Shown: piece by piece, positions 21,032 through 31,521 of the stretch | Layout of the letters: each line of letters starts with the position of its first letter | Position numbering within the stretch: the first letter of the stretch is position 1 | Assembly (NCBI GenBank): GCA_017881265.1 | Contig: JADGRA010000066.1 | Span: 106,586-170,585 of the forward strand | Direction of reading: 5' to 3' | Origin: Myxococcaceae bacterium | GTDB lineage: Bacteria; Myxococcota; Myxococcia; Myxococcales; Myxococcaceae | DNA length: 64,000 nt | Translations under genes and position numbers: made by a program | The notes under the pieces: model-generated | Seen by the model: the letters and a program-made list of their open reading frames with translations, nothing else | Database searches by the model: none | What the model was told of the DNA's origin: nothing

Positions 21032-22165
21032 CTAGCGCACCGCTGCCGGTGGGGACGCCGGCGCGTCCGCGGGACGGCGGAGGAGCGTGCCCTCACTTGC
21101 TGCGAGGGCGAGTGCCGCGGCCAGCCCAGTGCCCAACACTGCCCGGCGCAGGTTCCTTGGGGAGGGCGGAAGCACCACCGGGCCCGGGCCCAGCGCCTGA
21201 AGCACGTCCTCCACCTTCTCGAAGCGGCGTCGAGGGTCGAGTTCCAGACAGCGGAGAATGGCCCGCTCCCAGCGCGGGCTGAGTCCGGGGCGCCGGTGCG
21301 AGGGGGCCTCCGCGGGCCGGCGCAGCCGCTGCAGCGCCGACTCCACCAGGCTGTCCCCCAGGAAGGGGACGGTGCCCGTTACCATCTCGTACAGGACGAC
21401 GCCCAGCGCGTAGACGTCCGTGGCCGGAGACACCGGGGCGCCCGTCACCTGCTCGGGGGCCATGTACAGCGGACTTCCCACCATCCCGGTGTGGGGCGGC
21501 CAGTCGGACGTCTCCCCGGGACGAACGCCGCACGCCAGGCCGAAGTCGGTCACCACCACGCGCCGCGCGCCGTCGAAGCCCCGCACCAGCATCACGTTGC
21601 CGCTCTTGAAGTCCCGGTGGACCACCCCCTCGCGGTGGGCGGCTGCGAGCGCGGCCACCATCTGCTGGACGAGGGGGAGTGCGTCCGGGCCCGCCACGGG
21701 GCCCTCGCGCGAAAGGTGCTCGCTCAGGGTGGGTCCTTCGAGCAACTCCATGGTGAGAAAGACGAGGGGTGAGGGGCCGTCGTCGCCCGAGAGGAAGAAT
21801 TCGAAGAGGCGGCAGACGTTGGGGTGGGTGACGCGCCGGGCGAGGAGCACCTCCCTGCGGAATTGCGCGCGGGCCAGCGGGTGGCCAAGCACCGAGGCCC
21901 TCAACGTCTTGAGAGCCACGCGGGCCCCAAGCGCCGCGTCCCGCACGTCATACACCTCCCCCATGCCGCCCCGGGCCAGCAGCGCCCGGACGCAGAAGCG
22001 CTCGAGGAGGACGTCCCCGGGCCGGAAGCATGGCTCCTGCCAGGCCTCGCCGGGCCCAGCGCCGGACGCCGCGGACAGCAGCGTCTGGGTTTCCCCATTC
22101 ACACGACCAGCACCACTGTCACTCCCGCGGGCCGGAAGGCCGGAGGGGCAAGGAAGGAATTGCAT
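21032..22165 (-). CDS. Hanks-type Ser/Thr protein kinase
   Basis: 377 aa. All kinase landmarks are present: glycine loop ARGGMGEVY, VALK lysine (~K86), HRDFKSGN with catalytic Asp (~D185), TDFG, and GSPLYMAPEQ ahead of a DVYALGVVLYEM segment. A single hydrophobic segment near the C-terminus (~340-357) suggests membrane anchoring, with a short tail of ~20 residues outside. I chose ATG 22165 because GAGG lies a few bases upstream; GTG 22102 is an alternative. The gene is divergent from an FHA sigma-54 activator. FHA domains bind phosphothreonine, so this kinase is a good candidate for controlling it. It may also be co-transcribed with the A2M operon. Confidence 0.93.
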   Translation of the reverse strand: MQFLPCPSGLPARGSDSGAGRVNGETQTLLSAASGAGPGEAWQEPCFRPGDVLLERFCVRALLARGGMGEVYDVRDAALGARVALKTLRASVLGHPLARAQFRREVLLARRVTHPNVCRLFEFFLSGDDGPSPLVFLTMELLEGPTLSEHLSREGPVAGPDALPLVQQMVAALAAAHREGVVHRDFKSGNVMLVRGFDGARRVVVTDFGLACGVRPGETSDWPPHTGMVGSPLYMAPEQVTGAPVSPATDVYALGVVLYEMVTGTVPFLGDSLVESALQRLRRPAEAPSHRRPGLSPRWERAILRCLELDPRRRFEKVEDVLQALGPGPVVLPPSPRNLRRAVLGTGLAAALALAASEGTLLRRPADAPASPPAAVR

Positions 22166-22358
22166 CGGACCTCACAGCGTTGGGGCAGTCCGAGAAGCGC
22201 TCCGGGGGGGACGGCGCGCACCTGGACTTCTCCCAGAAGAAGGGCGACGGCACCCCCGCCGCCACCACGGCCGGGCCCCCGCCCCCCCTGGCCGGGCGGC
22301 CCCCGGAAGGGCGTTGTTGCGGCGGTGCGTGCGGCGCCTTCACCAACGGGGGTAGTGT

Positions 22359-23762
<1,404 letters not shown>

Positions 23763-23961
23763 CGCGGCCCTCGGGCCGGGCACCTCCGCCAGGGCCGGGG
23801 GCGCCCCAGGGGGCGCTCGCCTCTGACGCTTCGCGTTTCGCACCCGGAGGGGTTGCCCGGGTTGCACTGAACGCCACAGCGCCGGGCCGTCTGTTGCGTC
23901 CGCCGCTACGCGCCCCCGGTGACGGACACGTCAAGTCAGCGTTCCGCCAGGGTTTTCTGGC

Positions 23962-23977
23962 TGGCACTGCCGCTGCA
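23962..23977 (+). promoter_or_regulatory. Sigma-54 (-24/-12) promoter
   Basis: TGGCAC, five bases, then CTGCA: GG and GC are exactly 10 bases apart, and the site matches the TGGCAC-N5-TTGCA consensus at all but one position. Transcription would start near 23988, about 45 nt before the 57-aa membrane protein. It lies just downstream of an FHA sigma-54 activator gene. Confidence 0.65.
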
Positions 23978-24032
23978 CTGTCTTGGCAGCGTGGCCGGCA
24001 ACACCGCCGGCTGGTTTCCCCCGGAGAACGCC

Positions 24033-24206
24033 ATGGACACCACCGACCCGAAGAACCAGCCCCTCTTCAACAACGTGCGCCGCACCCGTGGCCACGAAGT
24101 GCTCATCGCTGGTGCGCTGCTGTTCGCCACGTACCTGGGGGTGGCCACCGTCCTCATCGACAACTACCAGCGGCCGGACGTCGCGGTGGCCTCGGCTCGC
24201 GTCTAG
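24033..24206 (+). CDS. Small single-pass membrane protein
   Basis: 57 aa of unknown function. The N-terminal ~23 residues are polar and basic (NNVRRTRGHE), then one membrane helix (~24-40, LIAGALLFATYLGVATV), then a short acidic/polar tail. Charge distribution suggests the N-terminus is inside. GGAGA seven bases before ATG 24033 is a good ribosome site and picks this start over an upstream GTG-type extension at 23919. A sigma-54 promoter lies upstream, so expression probably depends on an enhancer-binding protein such as the adjacent FHA activator. Confidence 0.6.
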   Translation: MDTTDPKNQPLFNNVRRTRGHEVLIAGALLFATYLGVATVLIDNYQRPDVAVASARV

Positions 24207-24215
24207 GTACCGCCC

Positions 24216-24416
24216 ATGAAACTGCAGATTCCGGATGCACTCGCCGCCGCGGTCCAGCGGACGGCGACCTCGATTGGGATGTCCGTCAGCGAACTTGCGG
24301 CGCGTGCCCTGACCGCCTTCCTCCGGTCGAACAAAGACGTCGTTCGCACCGAGCGAGGCCACCCGACGGGAACCCATCCTGTGTGGGCCGAAGACTGGGC
24401 GTCGCGCGGGCTGTAG
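24216..24416 (+). CDS. Ribbon-helix-helix-like small protein
   Basis: 66 aa. The first ~40 residues read as a ribbon-helix-helix fold: strand MKLQIPDAL, helix AAVQRTATSIGM, then SVSELAARALTAFL, like CopG/Arc DNA-binding proteins. The last 25 residues are polar with no clear fold. It begins 10 nt after the small membrane protein and probably shares its transcript. RHH proteins are often antitoxins or regulators, but no toxin gene is adjacent. It could be a repressor for this locus. The short length leaves some doubt that it is translated. Confidence 0.5.
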   Translation: MKLQIPDALAAAVQRTATSIGMSVSELAARALTAFLRSNKDVVRTERGHPTGTHPVWAEDWASRGL

Positions 24417-24580
24417 CAACGAGTTGGACCTCGGGTCGGGTTTGGGGGGAGCCCTTTGATGCGGGCGGCACCGAACCCCGCCGGGAAAGCGCAACCCGGC
24501 CCGAGGTCCGCTGTTTTCTGGCAGCGGGCTTTGAAGAAGGAGCTCGTTGGCCCCACTCCGGGGGGAAAGGGCCAGGGCGG

Positions 24581-24615
24581 GGCCCACCGTCGGCTGCCAC
24601 CAGCCGCGGTGGGCC
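24581..24615. terminator. Strong hairpin between convergent genes (bidirectional terminator)
   Basis: A 9-bp stem (ggcccaccg / cggtgggcc) is stacked on a 6-bp stem (cggctg / cagccg) with a ccac loop and one bulged T. It lies 14 nt past the GMC dehydrogenase stop, between it and the RHH gene. It is followed by T-rich sequence on the plus strand (ttggcctt) and by CCCTTTCC on the minus strand. Confidence 0.65.
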
Positions 24616-24628
24616 TTGGCCTTGCCGG

Positions 24629-26182
24629 TCAGGCGACGGAGGCTGCCACGTCCGCGGACCGCAGCCGGGCAATGCCGAAAATGGTTTCCTGGGGGTTGAC
24701 GCCGAGGGACGTCGGAAGCACCGACCCATCCACCACGAAGAGGTTGTCGAGGTCGTGGTAGCGCAGCGAGCTGTCCACCACCGAGTGCTCGGCGTCCTTG
24801 CCCATGCAGCAGCCGCCCATCTGGTGCGCGGTGGCCACGCGCACCCGGCCCGGTTCCCAGGGGGCGGCCGCAAGCAAGCGGGCAATGTCGTCCCCCGGCC
24901 GCAGGCGTACCGGCGAGGCATGCAGCGAGATGACTTCTCGCGCGCCGCCAGCGAACTGCACGCGGGCCATCACCTCGCACGCGTCCCGGAACGCCTCCCA
25001 GTGCCAGGGCCGAAGCGGGTAGTCGATGTGCACCCGGCGCTCCTTCGGGTCGCCGAGGCGGACGGTGCCGCCCACGTCGCCCGGAACGAAGCCGTCCGCG
25101 GTGATGGCGATGGTGACCTGCGTCGACGGCAGCCGCTGCATGAGGCTCTGGTGGGCCGCACCGAAGCCGGGCAGCACGGTGGCGGCAATCATCGGGTAAA
25201 GCGGAGGGACCTCCAGGAAGTAGCCCATCCGCTCGGGCCCGCGGTCGATGAAGTGGTGGGAATAGGCCGACTGCGGCGCTCCGTTCCACGCCTCCACCGG
25301 CTGCTCCATCTGCGCTGACATGATGACGACGGGATGTAGGAAGAGGCGCTTGCCGACGTTGCCGCGTCCGGTGAGGCCCGAGCGCAACAGCAGCGCGGGA
25401 GAGTTGATGGCCCCGCCGCACACCGCCACCGTCTTGGCCCGCACCGTCAGCGTGACGCCCGTGGGCGTGTCGCTGGAGGCGTCGAGGATTTGCGCCTCGA
25501 CGCCCCGCACGCGCCGGCCCTCCACGAGGAGGCGGCGTGCCGAGGCGTTGGCGTAGACGTCCAGGCCGTGCTCCACCGCGTCGGGGATGAGGGTCACCAG
25601 CATCGACTGCTTGGCGTCGATGGGACAGCCGAGGCCGCACTTGCCGAGGTCGGCGCAGTTGTGGACGTTGCGGCGGATGAGGCCGCGGCTGAAGCCCAGC
25701 TTCCCGCACCCTTCCCACAGCACCTGGTTGTTGCGGTTCATCGCCTCGAGCGGCCACTCGCGGATGTGCAGGCGCCGCTCGAGCGCCTCCCAGTGCGGGG
25801 TTAACGCAGCGGTGGTGATGCCCTGCACCCCGAAGTCCGAGGCCCACTTGTCCAGCACCCGCTGCGGGGTGCGGAAGGAGGTGCACCAGTTCACCGTGGT
25901 GCCCCCGCCCACGCTGCGGCCCTGGAGGATGAGGACCGTCTGGTCGTCGGTCGCGCGGTTCCCCATCTCCTGGTACAGCGCCGGGTAGGCCCAAGACTCC
26001 CGCATGTTGAACTCGGACCGGGTGTGGTAGCCGCCCTCCTCCAGCATCACCACGCGCAGGTCCTTGGACGCGAGCTGCTCGCTGAGCACCGCCCCGCCCG
26101 CCCCGGACCCCACCACGCAGACGTCCGCCGACACCTCGGTGTCCTTGACGAGGTCCTTGCCGGTGAAGATGCGCCCGCTCAC
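24629..26182 (-). CDS. GMC-family FAD dehydrogenase with probable [3Fe-4S] cysteines
   Basis: 517 aa. The FAD motif GSGAGG is at residues 25-30; a second GMC block (LQGRSVGGGTTVNW) and the active-site region HQMGGCCMG followed by SLGVNP near the end supply the catalytic His and Asn. Three cysteines are spaced C176-x5-C182-x3-C186. As I recall, this is the spacing that binds the [3Fe-4S] cluster in the catalytic subunit of bacterial FAD glucose dehydrogenase. It has no signal peptide of its own. The GTG start overlaps the stop of a Tat-signal gene (GTGA), so the pair is likely exported together through Tat. Long-chain-alcohol or cholesterol oxidase-like substrates remain possible. Confidence 0.85.
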   Translation of the reverse strand: MSGRIFTGKDLVKDTEVSADVCVVGSGAGGAVLSEQLASKDLRVVMLEEGGYHTRSEFNMRESWAYPALYQEMGNRATDDQTVLILQGRSVGGGTTVNWCTSFRTPQRVLDKWASDFGVQGITTAALTPHWEALERRLHIREWPLEAMNRNNQVLWEGCGKLGFSRGLIRRNVHNCADLGKCGLGCPIDAKQSMLVTLIPDAVEHGLDVYANASARRLLVEGRRVRGVEAQILDASSDTPTGVTLTVRAKTVAVCGGAINSPALLLRSGLTGRGNVGKRLFLHPVVIMSAQMEQPVEAWNGAPQSAYSHHFIDRGPERMGYFLEVPPLYPMIAATVLPGFGAAHQSLMQRLPSTQVTIAITADGFVPGDVGGTVRLGDPKERRVHIDYPLRPWHWEAFRDACEVMARVQFAGGAREVISLHASPVRLRPGDDIARLLAAAPWEPGRVRVATAHQMGGCCMGKDAEHSVVDSSLRYHDLDNLFVVDGSVLPTSLGVNPQETIFGIARLRSADVAASVA

Positions 26183-26805
26183 CGAGTGTCCTCGGGATGG
26201 TAGACGCCGTTGCCCTCGGGACGGGGCACGGACCGGCCAAACCACACCGGCGCATCCGGCTGGAAGAAGCTGTCGTCGGGCCCAGGGTAGCCGATGGGCT
26301 TCCAGGTGAGGGGCGACTGGAAGTAGCCGGCCAGCACCAGCGTCCGCAGCGCGTTGTAGCCGGTGCGCCGCACGGCAATCCGGCTGTCCCGCCACTCCTC
26401 CAGCACGCGGTCCTGGGCAGCCGACGGCAGCGCGGTGAAGGGCTCCGTGCGGCCGCCGAAGAGAAAGCCGGCCAGGGCGTTGTCGAAGAGGCCGAGCAGC
26501 TGCTTCAGCTCGGCGCGCACCGAGGGCTCGGTCTTCTCGGCGATGCGGTCCACCGCCAGGGCCACGCCCACCTCCTCGACAGTCGGCCAGCCCGGGAGGC
26601 TGCCGATGAAGCGGTGGGCCAGCGCGTCGAGGACGCCGTACTCCGACTCGGAGAAGACGTGCAGCCCGCCCGCCGGCGGCGCCACCCGCTTGCCGGTCCG
26701 CAATGCGAGGAAGCCAGCACCCCCCGCGGCGAGCAGCGCACCCCCCAGCAGCCCACGCTTGAGCAGCGAACGACGGCTGGGCGAGCGCGGAGCGTCGGGG
26801 ACCAT
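26179..26805 (-). CDS. Tat-exported small subunit (gluconate 2-dehydrogenase subunit 3-like)
   Basis: 208 aa. The N-terminus has a twin-arginine signal: SRRSLLKRG followed by an alanine/glycine/leucine stretch (residues ~17-36). The rest is mostly helical with no metal motif, like the small subunit of gluconate 2-dehydrogenase and FAD glucose dehydrogenase. In those complexes this subunit carries the signal that brings the GMC flavoprotein across the membrane. It sits directly upstream of the GMC gene and overlaps it by 4 nt. The usual multiheme cytochrome subunit is not found nearby, so electrons must leave by another acceptor or one encoded elsewhere. Confidence 0.8.
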   Translation of the reverse strand: MVPDAPRSPSRRSLLKRGLLGGALLAAGGAGFLALRTGKRVAPPAGGLHVFSESEYGVLDALAHRFIGSLPGWPTVEEVGVALAVDRIAEKTEPSVRAELKQLLGLFDNALAGFLFGGRTEPFTALPSAAQDRVLEEWRDSRIAVRRTGYNALRTLVLAGYFQSPLTWKPIGYPGPDDSFFQPDAPVWFGRSVPRPEGNGVYHPEDTR

Positions 26806-26813
26806 CGGTCGAC

Positions 26814-26852
26814 GCAGTCTACGTCCCTCGCCACCGGGACGTCACGGACTGC
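26814..26852. repeat. Two-part inverted repeat in the divergent glgC region
   Basis: Inner arms acgtccc (26821-26827) and gggacgt (26836-26842) plus outer arms gcagtc (26814-26819) and gactgc (26847-26852). It lies between two divergent genes, 9 nt before the Tat-subunit start. It may be an operator or a 5'-leader hairpin. Confidence 0.5.
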
Positions 26853-26929
26853 GTGTGGCGGTGGCCGAGGCTTGGCCGGCGCCTGTTTGGACGGCCTCCA
26901 CGAGTCGTGTCTAGATGCAGGCTGTCATG

Positions 26930-28156
26930 GCCAAGACGCTCGCGATGATTCTCGCCGGCGGGGCTGGCACCAGGCTGGAGCCTTTGACGCGCGAACGCGC
27001 CAAGCCGGCGGTCCCGTTTGGTGGGCGCTACCGCATCATCGACTTCGTGCTGTCCAACTTCGCCAACTCCGGCGTCTACAAGGTCAAGGTCCTCACCCAG
27101 TACAAGTCGGATTCACTCAACAAGCACCTGTCGCGCACCTGGCGGATGACCGCCTTCCTCGGCCACTACGTGGAGGCCGTGCCGGCCCAGATGCGCACCG
27201 GCCTCGACTGGTACAAGGGCAGCGCCGACGCCATCTACCAGAACCTCAACCTCATCTCCGACGAGGAACCGGACCACGTCTTCGTCTTTGGTGCGGACCA
27301 CGTCTACCGGATGGATGTTCGCCAGATGCTCGACTTTCACCTCGAGCACAAGGCGGACTGCACGGTGGCGGCCATCCCGGTGCCCATCGAGGAGGGCCCG
27401 GAATTGGGCATCATCGACGTCGGCCCGGACGGCGAGATGCGCGGCTTCCTGGAAAAGCCGAAGTCCCCCCCGCCCATGCCGGGCAACCCGAAGATGTGCC
27501 TGGCCTCGATGGGGAACTACCTGTTCCGGACCGAGACGCTGGTGCAGGAAATCGTCCGCGACGCGGCGAAGGACCACAGCGCGCACGACTTCGGAAAGTC
27601 CATCCTCGGCGAGTTGCACCGGCGCTCCCGCGTCTTCGTCTACGACTTCGCCAAGAATGAAGTTCCCGGAATGGAACCTAAGGAACGCGGGTACTGGCGC
27701 GACGTGGGGGACATCGACAGCTACTACCAGGCCAACATGGGGCTGGTGGACGTGGACCCGGTCTTCAACCTCTACAACTTCCGCTGGCCTCTCTTCACCC
27801 AGTCGCAGACGTTCCCCCCGGCGAAATTCGTCTTTGCCGACCGCGACAGCGGACGCGTCGGCTACGCCACCGACAGTCTCGTCTCCGAAGGCTGCATCGT
27901 CAGCGGTGGCCACGTGCACCGCTCCGTGCTGTCACCGAAGGTGCGGGTGAACTCCTACTCCACCGTCGAGCAATGCATCCTCTTCGAGAACGTCCAAATC
28001 GGCCGCCGGTGCAAAATCAAGAAGGCCATCATCGACAAGAACGTCGAGATTCCCGTGGGCACCACCATCGGCTTCGAGCCGGCGGAGGACCGGCGGCGGT
28101 TCCACGTCACCGCGCAGGGCGTGGTGGTCATCCCCAAGGGGATGAAGGTCGGTTGA
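26930..28156 (+). CDS. glgC: Glucose-1-phosphate adenylyltransferase
   Basis: 408 aa from ATG 26930. The nucleotidyltransferase signature [11 protein letters not shown]2-LT opens the protein, with [16 protein letters not shown] next and [11 protein letters not shown] and [11 protein letters not shown] further on. The C-terminal quarter is a left-handed beta-helix with repeating I/V-positions, as in allosteric GlgC. It makes ADP-glucose from glucose-1-phosphate and ATP, the committed step of glycogen synthesis; myxobacteria are known to store glycogen before development. No other glg genes are in the window. ATG 26915 is an alternative start. The stop overlaps the TTG start of a lipoprotein gene. 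Confidence 0.95.
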   Translation, partial: AKTLAMILAGGAGTRLEPLTRERAKPAVPFGGRYRIIDFVLSNFANSGVYKVKVLTQYKSDSLNKHLSRTWRMTAFLGHYVEAVPAQMRTGLDWYKGSADAIYQNLNLISDEEPDHVFVFGADHVYRMDVRQMLDFHLEHKADCTVAAIPVPIEEGPELGIIDVGPDGEMRGFLEKPKSPPPMPGNPKMCLASMGNYLFRTETLVQEIVRDAAKDHSAHDFGKSILGELHRRSRVFVYDFAKNEVPGMEPKERGYWRDVGDIDSYYQANMGLVDVDPVFNLYNFRWPLFTQSQTFPPAKFVFADRDSGRVGYATDSLVSEGCIVSGGHVHRSVLSPKVRVNSYSTVEQCILFENVQIGRRCKIKKAIIDKNVEIPVGTTIGFEPAEDRRRFHVTAQGVVVIPKGMKVG

Positions 28157-29214
28157 GCAGCCACCTGGGACGCGCCTGGCCGCCGCTGCTGCTGCTGTGT
28201 CTCGGCTGTAGCTCTCCGCTGGAGAAGGTGTTCAGCGTGTCGGGGGATGCCCCGAGCCGCTCGGGACTCGTCCCCCTGGGCGACGGCGCCGTCTTCGGCA
28301 ATGAAGCTGGCCGCGTCCTCCGCCTCGGGCCCGGGGGGGCTGCTCTGTGGACGGCGGAGCTGGCCCACGAGGTGCGCCTGGCGCCCGCGGTGGCGGCCGA
28401 CGTGGTGGTGGTGGCCACCACCGGAAGCGACCTCCTCGGCCTCGACGCGGCCAGCGGCAACAGGCGCTGGCGCACCGAGCTGAGCCGGCCAGTGGCGGCC
28501 CTCGCCGCGCTCGGCACCCGCGTCTACGTCCTTCTGGACGACGGGGACTTGCTGGCCGTCGAGTCCAGCAGCGGGGACATCGTCGTGCGGGCCGCCCTGG
28601 GCAGTGCCCTCGGCCTGCACCCGGGCGGCGCCGCCCGGCTCGCCCTCGCGGCAGCCGCGGAGGACCGCCTGGTGCTGGCCGGGCCGGCCGCGGTGGTGGC
28701 GGTGGGCGCCGACGCGACTCGCCGCTGGCGCACGCCGGTGCATGAACCCCTCGGACTGCTGCCGCTGGAGGGCCGGGTGTGGACAGTGGAGCAGAGCGGC
28801 CGGGTGCTCGCACTCGACCTGGCGACGGGCGAGGGGCTGTGGCAGCGCGCGCTGGGGGCAACGCCAACCTCGCCCCCGGCCCACGCCCTGGACCGGCTGT
28901 GGGTGGGCCTTGCCAACCAGACGCTGGTGGGCTTCCGCCTCAAGGACGAAGGCCCGCTGTGGACGGTGCAGGTGCCCGGGCCCGTCGTCGCCCCGGTCGT
29001 GGAATTCCAAGGACGTCTGCTCGTGCCCACCGCTGCGCAGGAAGGGCGCCTTCTGGCGCTGGACGTGGGCGCGCCGGGCAACCCGCCCTCGGCACGGCTG
29101 GACAGCCCGCTGCGCACCTCGCCCCTCGTCCGCGGCAACACCGCCTGGGTGCTGCCCCAGGACGGCCGGGTGGTGGGGTTGCGGCTCAGGTCGGCTGGAG
29201 GAAGCGGGCGATGA
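28153..29214 (+). CDS. BamB-like PQQ-repeat beta-propeller lipoprotein
   Basis: 353 aa. The lipobox LCLGCS lies at residue ~19 after a leucine-rich core. The body is built of repeats such as [19 protein letters not shown] and [16 protein letters not shown], the PQQ-type propeller blades found in the outer-membrane assembly factor BamB. The TTG start at 28153 overlaps the glgC stop (TTGA), and this frame has no better start that keeps the signal peptide. It may serve in outer-membrane protein assembly, but many PQQ-repeat proteins have other roles. Its last 29 nt overlap the convergent helicase gene. Confidence 0.82.
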   Translation: MSSHLGRAWPPLLLLCLGCSSPLEKVFSVSGDAPSRSGLVPLGDGAVFGNEAGRVLRLGPGGAALWTAELAHEVRLAPAVAADVVVVATTGSDLLGLDAASGNRRWRTELSRPVAALAALGTRVYVLLDDGDLLAVESSSGDIVVRAALGSALGLHPGGAARLALAAAAEDRLVLAGPAAVVAVGADATRRWRTPVHEPLGLLPLEGRVWTVEQSGRVLALDLATGEGLWQRALGATPTSPPAHALDRLWVGLANQTLVGFRLKDEGPLWTVQVPGPVVAPVVEFQGRLLVPTAAQEGRLLALDVGAPGNPPSARLDSPLRTSPLVRGNTAWVLPQDGRVVGLRLRSAGGSGR

Positions 29215-31471
29215 TGCGCTTCAGTCCCACCCGGGGGAAGCTGACGGTGAGCTTGGCGTTGGGGCCGGAGCCGTCACAGGCCACCACCTCCCCCTCGCCG
29301 AATTGGGCGTGGCGCACGCGCAGCCCCACCACCGACTCGCTGTCGAAGCCGCTGTCCTCCACCTGCCCGTAGCTGCGGTCGATGCGCGGCCCGTCGTCGT
29401 CGTAGGGCCGGCGGCGGGCGGGGACGAAGCCGGACGTGTTGGCGGAGGCCGCGGGGAGCTGCCGCTTTATGTCAAAGAGTTCCTGCGGGACGTCGCGAAG
29501 GAAGCGCGAGGGAGGGTTGAAGCGCAATTCTCCGAAGAGACTGCGCGCCTGGGCCAGCGACAGGAAGAGGCGCTTTCGGGCGCGCGTGAAGCCGACGTAG
29601 CAGAGCCGGCGCTCCTCGCTCATCTCCTCCCCATCTCCGAATTCCTCCAGCGCGCGGCTGTGCGGAAAGACGCCTTCCTCCATCCCGGGAAGGAAGACCG
29701 CGTCAAACTCCAGTCCCTTGGCGGCATGCAGCGTCATGAGCGAGACGCGCCCCTCGCCCGCCTCCCCGTCGGCCTCCCCCACCAGGGAAATCTGCTCCAG
29801 GAACGCCTGCAACGGCGGCACCTCCGCCGCGAGCTGCTCGGACGAGGGCGCCGGACGGGCCGCGCGCTCGAGGTCGAACTCCTGGGCTGCGCCGAGGAAC
29901 TCGCGCAGGTTCTCGGCCCGCGTCTCGGCTTCCACCGACGCCTCCCCCAAGAGGGCCTCCACCAGCTTCGTCTCGGTCAGCATCAACTCGGCAGCCGAGG
30001 CAGCGCTGGTGGCCTCCGGGCCGAAGGCCACCAGGACGTCGAGCAGCTGGCGGAAGCCGCGTAGCCGCTTCTGGGCCGTCGCGTTCAACGTGGAAATCTG
30101 CTCCACCTCGGCCAGGGCCTCGAAGAGGCTGACCCCCCGGTCTGCCGCCCAGCCGGCGAGGCGCTCCTGGGTGGTGTCGCCAATGGCGCGGGAGGGCGTG
30201 TTGATGATGCGCAGAAGGTCCGCATCCGACTTGGGATTCACCATCAGCCGCAGGTAGGCAGCCGCGTCCTTGACCTCGGCTCTTTCATAGAAGCTGCGGC
30301 CACTCACCAGCGTGTACGGGACGCGCGCCAGCCGCAGCGCTTCCTCCAGCACCCGGCTCTGCGCATTCACCCGGAAGAAGACGGCCACGTCGGCGTAGCT
30401 GCAGGCGCCCTCGCGGACGAGGGCGTGGATGCGACGTGCAATCTCGTGCGCCTCCTCGCGCTCGTCCCGGCTGATGACCAGCGCCAGCGGCTCGCCTCGC
30501 TGCCGCTCCGTCCACAGCCGCTTCGGCATGCGGTGCGGATTCTTCGCGATGACCGCGTTGGCGGCGTCCAGGATTATCTGGTCACTGCGGTAGTTCTGCT
30601 CCAGCTTGACGATGGTCGCGCCGGTGTATTCCTCGGGAAAACGCAGGATGTTGCCCACGTCCGCGCCACGCCACCGGTAGATGGACTGGTCGTCGTCCCC
30701 CACCACCACCAGGCTGGCCGTCGGGGGAGGAGCCAGCTGGTGCAAGAGCTCCATCTGCACCGCGTTGGTGTCCTGGAATTCATCCACCAGCACGTGCTGG
30801 AAGCGCCCGGCGTAGTGGGACCGGGTGGCCTCGTTCTCCCGGAACAGCTGCACCAGGAGCAACAACAGGTCCCCGAAGTCCACGGCATTGGCCGCCCGAA
30901 GCAGCCGCTGGTAGGCGCGGTAGGAGCGCTGCACCGCCGCTCCCCGGTAGTCCGAGGGGTCGACGGCTTCCACCGCCGGGAGGCGACCGGCGTTCTTCTC
31001 CATGTCGATGCGGTGCAGCACCTCCCGCGGGTTGATGACCGGGTCGATGCGCTCCTCGCGCATCGCGCGCTTCACCAGCGAGAGCTGGTCTGCGTCGTCA
31101 TAAATGACGAAGGAACGGGTGAGCCCGACCTTCTCGGCCTCCCGCCGCAGGATGGCCGCCGCCGAGGCATGGAAGGTGGACACCGTCAGGTCCACCGCCC
31201 AGGGGCCGAGCAGCCCGAAGAGGCGTTCGCGCATCTCGCGGGCGGCCTTGTTGGTGAAGGTGACGGCGAGGATGCGCCAGGGCTGCACCCGCCGGGCAAG
31301 GACGAGGTGCGCCACCCGGCGCGTGATGACGCGCGTCTTCCCGGACCCCGCTCCGGCCAGGACGAGCAGCGGTCCCTCCGGGGCCAGCACCGCCTCCCGC
31401 TGCGGAGGGTTGAGGTCGGTCAGGAGCTCCTCGGGACTGGAAACCGGAGACGTCACGCTGCGTGGACTCAT
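29186..31471 (-). CDS. UvrD/PcrA/Rep-type ATP-dependent DNA helicase
   Basis: 761 aa. The SF1 helicase motifs are all present: the Q-motif LNPPQREAV, Walker A GAGSGKT (40-46), TFTNKAAREM, VDEFQDTN, GDDDQSIYRWRGA, QNYRS, and MTLHAAKGLEFDAVF then YVGFTRA near the C-terminus. The 3'-5' helicase acts in nucleotide-excision and mismatch repair and removes proteins from DNA. The C-terminal ~60 residues (SVVGLRVRHAQFGEG-V) match the Tudor-like tail of PcrA that binds RNA polymerase. I chose ATG 31471; an ATG ten codons upstream overlaps the next gene's leader. Confidence 0.95.
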   Translation of the reverse strand: MSPRSVTSPVSSPEELLTDLNPPQREAVLAPEGPLLVLAGAGSGKTRVITRRVAHLVLARRVQPWRILAVTFTNKAAREMRERLFGLLGPWAVDLTVSTFHASAAAILRREAEKVGLTRSFVIYDDADQLSLVKRAMREERIDPVINPREVLHRIDMEKNAGRLPAVEAVDPSDYRGAAVQRSYRAYQRLLRAANAVDFGDLLLLLVQLFRENEATRSHYAGRFQHVLVDEFQDTNAVQMELLHQLAPPPTASLVVVGDDDQSIYRWRGADVGNILRFPEEYTGATIVKLEQNYRSDQIILDAANAVIAKNPHRMPKRLWTERQRGEPLALVISRDEREEAHEIARRIHALVREGACSYADVAVFFRVNAQSRVLEEALRLARVPYTLVSGRSFYERAEVKDAAAYLRLMVNPKSDADLLRIINTPSRAIGDTTQERLAGWAADRGVSLFEALAEVEQISTLNATAQKRLRGFRQLLDVLVAFGPEATSAASAAELMLTETKLVEALLGEASVEAETRAENLREFLGAAQEFDLERAARPAPSSEQLAAEVPPLQAFLEQISLVGEADGEAGEGRVSLMTLHAAKGLEFDAVFLPGMEEGVFPHSRALEEFGDGEEMSEERRLCYVGFTRARKRLFLSLAQARSLFGELRFNPPSRFLRDVPQELFDIKRQLPAASANTSGFVPARRRPYDDDGPRIDRSYGQVEDSGFDSESVVGLRVRHAQFGEGEVVACDGSGPNAKLTVSFPRVGLKRIIARFLQPT

Positions 31472-31521
31472 GTGCACATTGGCCACGGCGGCGCAACCCA
31501 AGGGCTAGAGTCCCGAGGGAC

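Noticed and set aside
23801..23816. gcgcccc/ggggcgc inverted repeat after the FHA activator gene
   Set aside because: Two-base loop and no U-tract; common by chance at this GC content.
26887..26915. Possible sigma-70 promoter for glgC (TTGGAC, 17 nt, TCTAGA)
   Set aside because: The -10 matches only 3 of 6 and the start of transcription would be only about 8 nt before the ATG.
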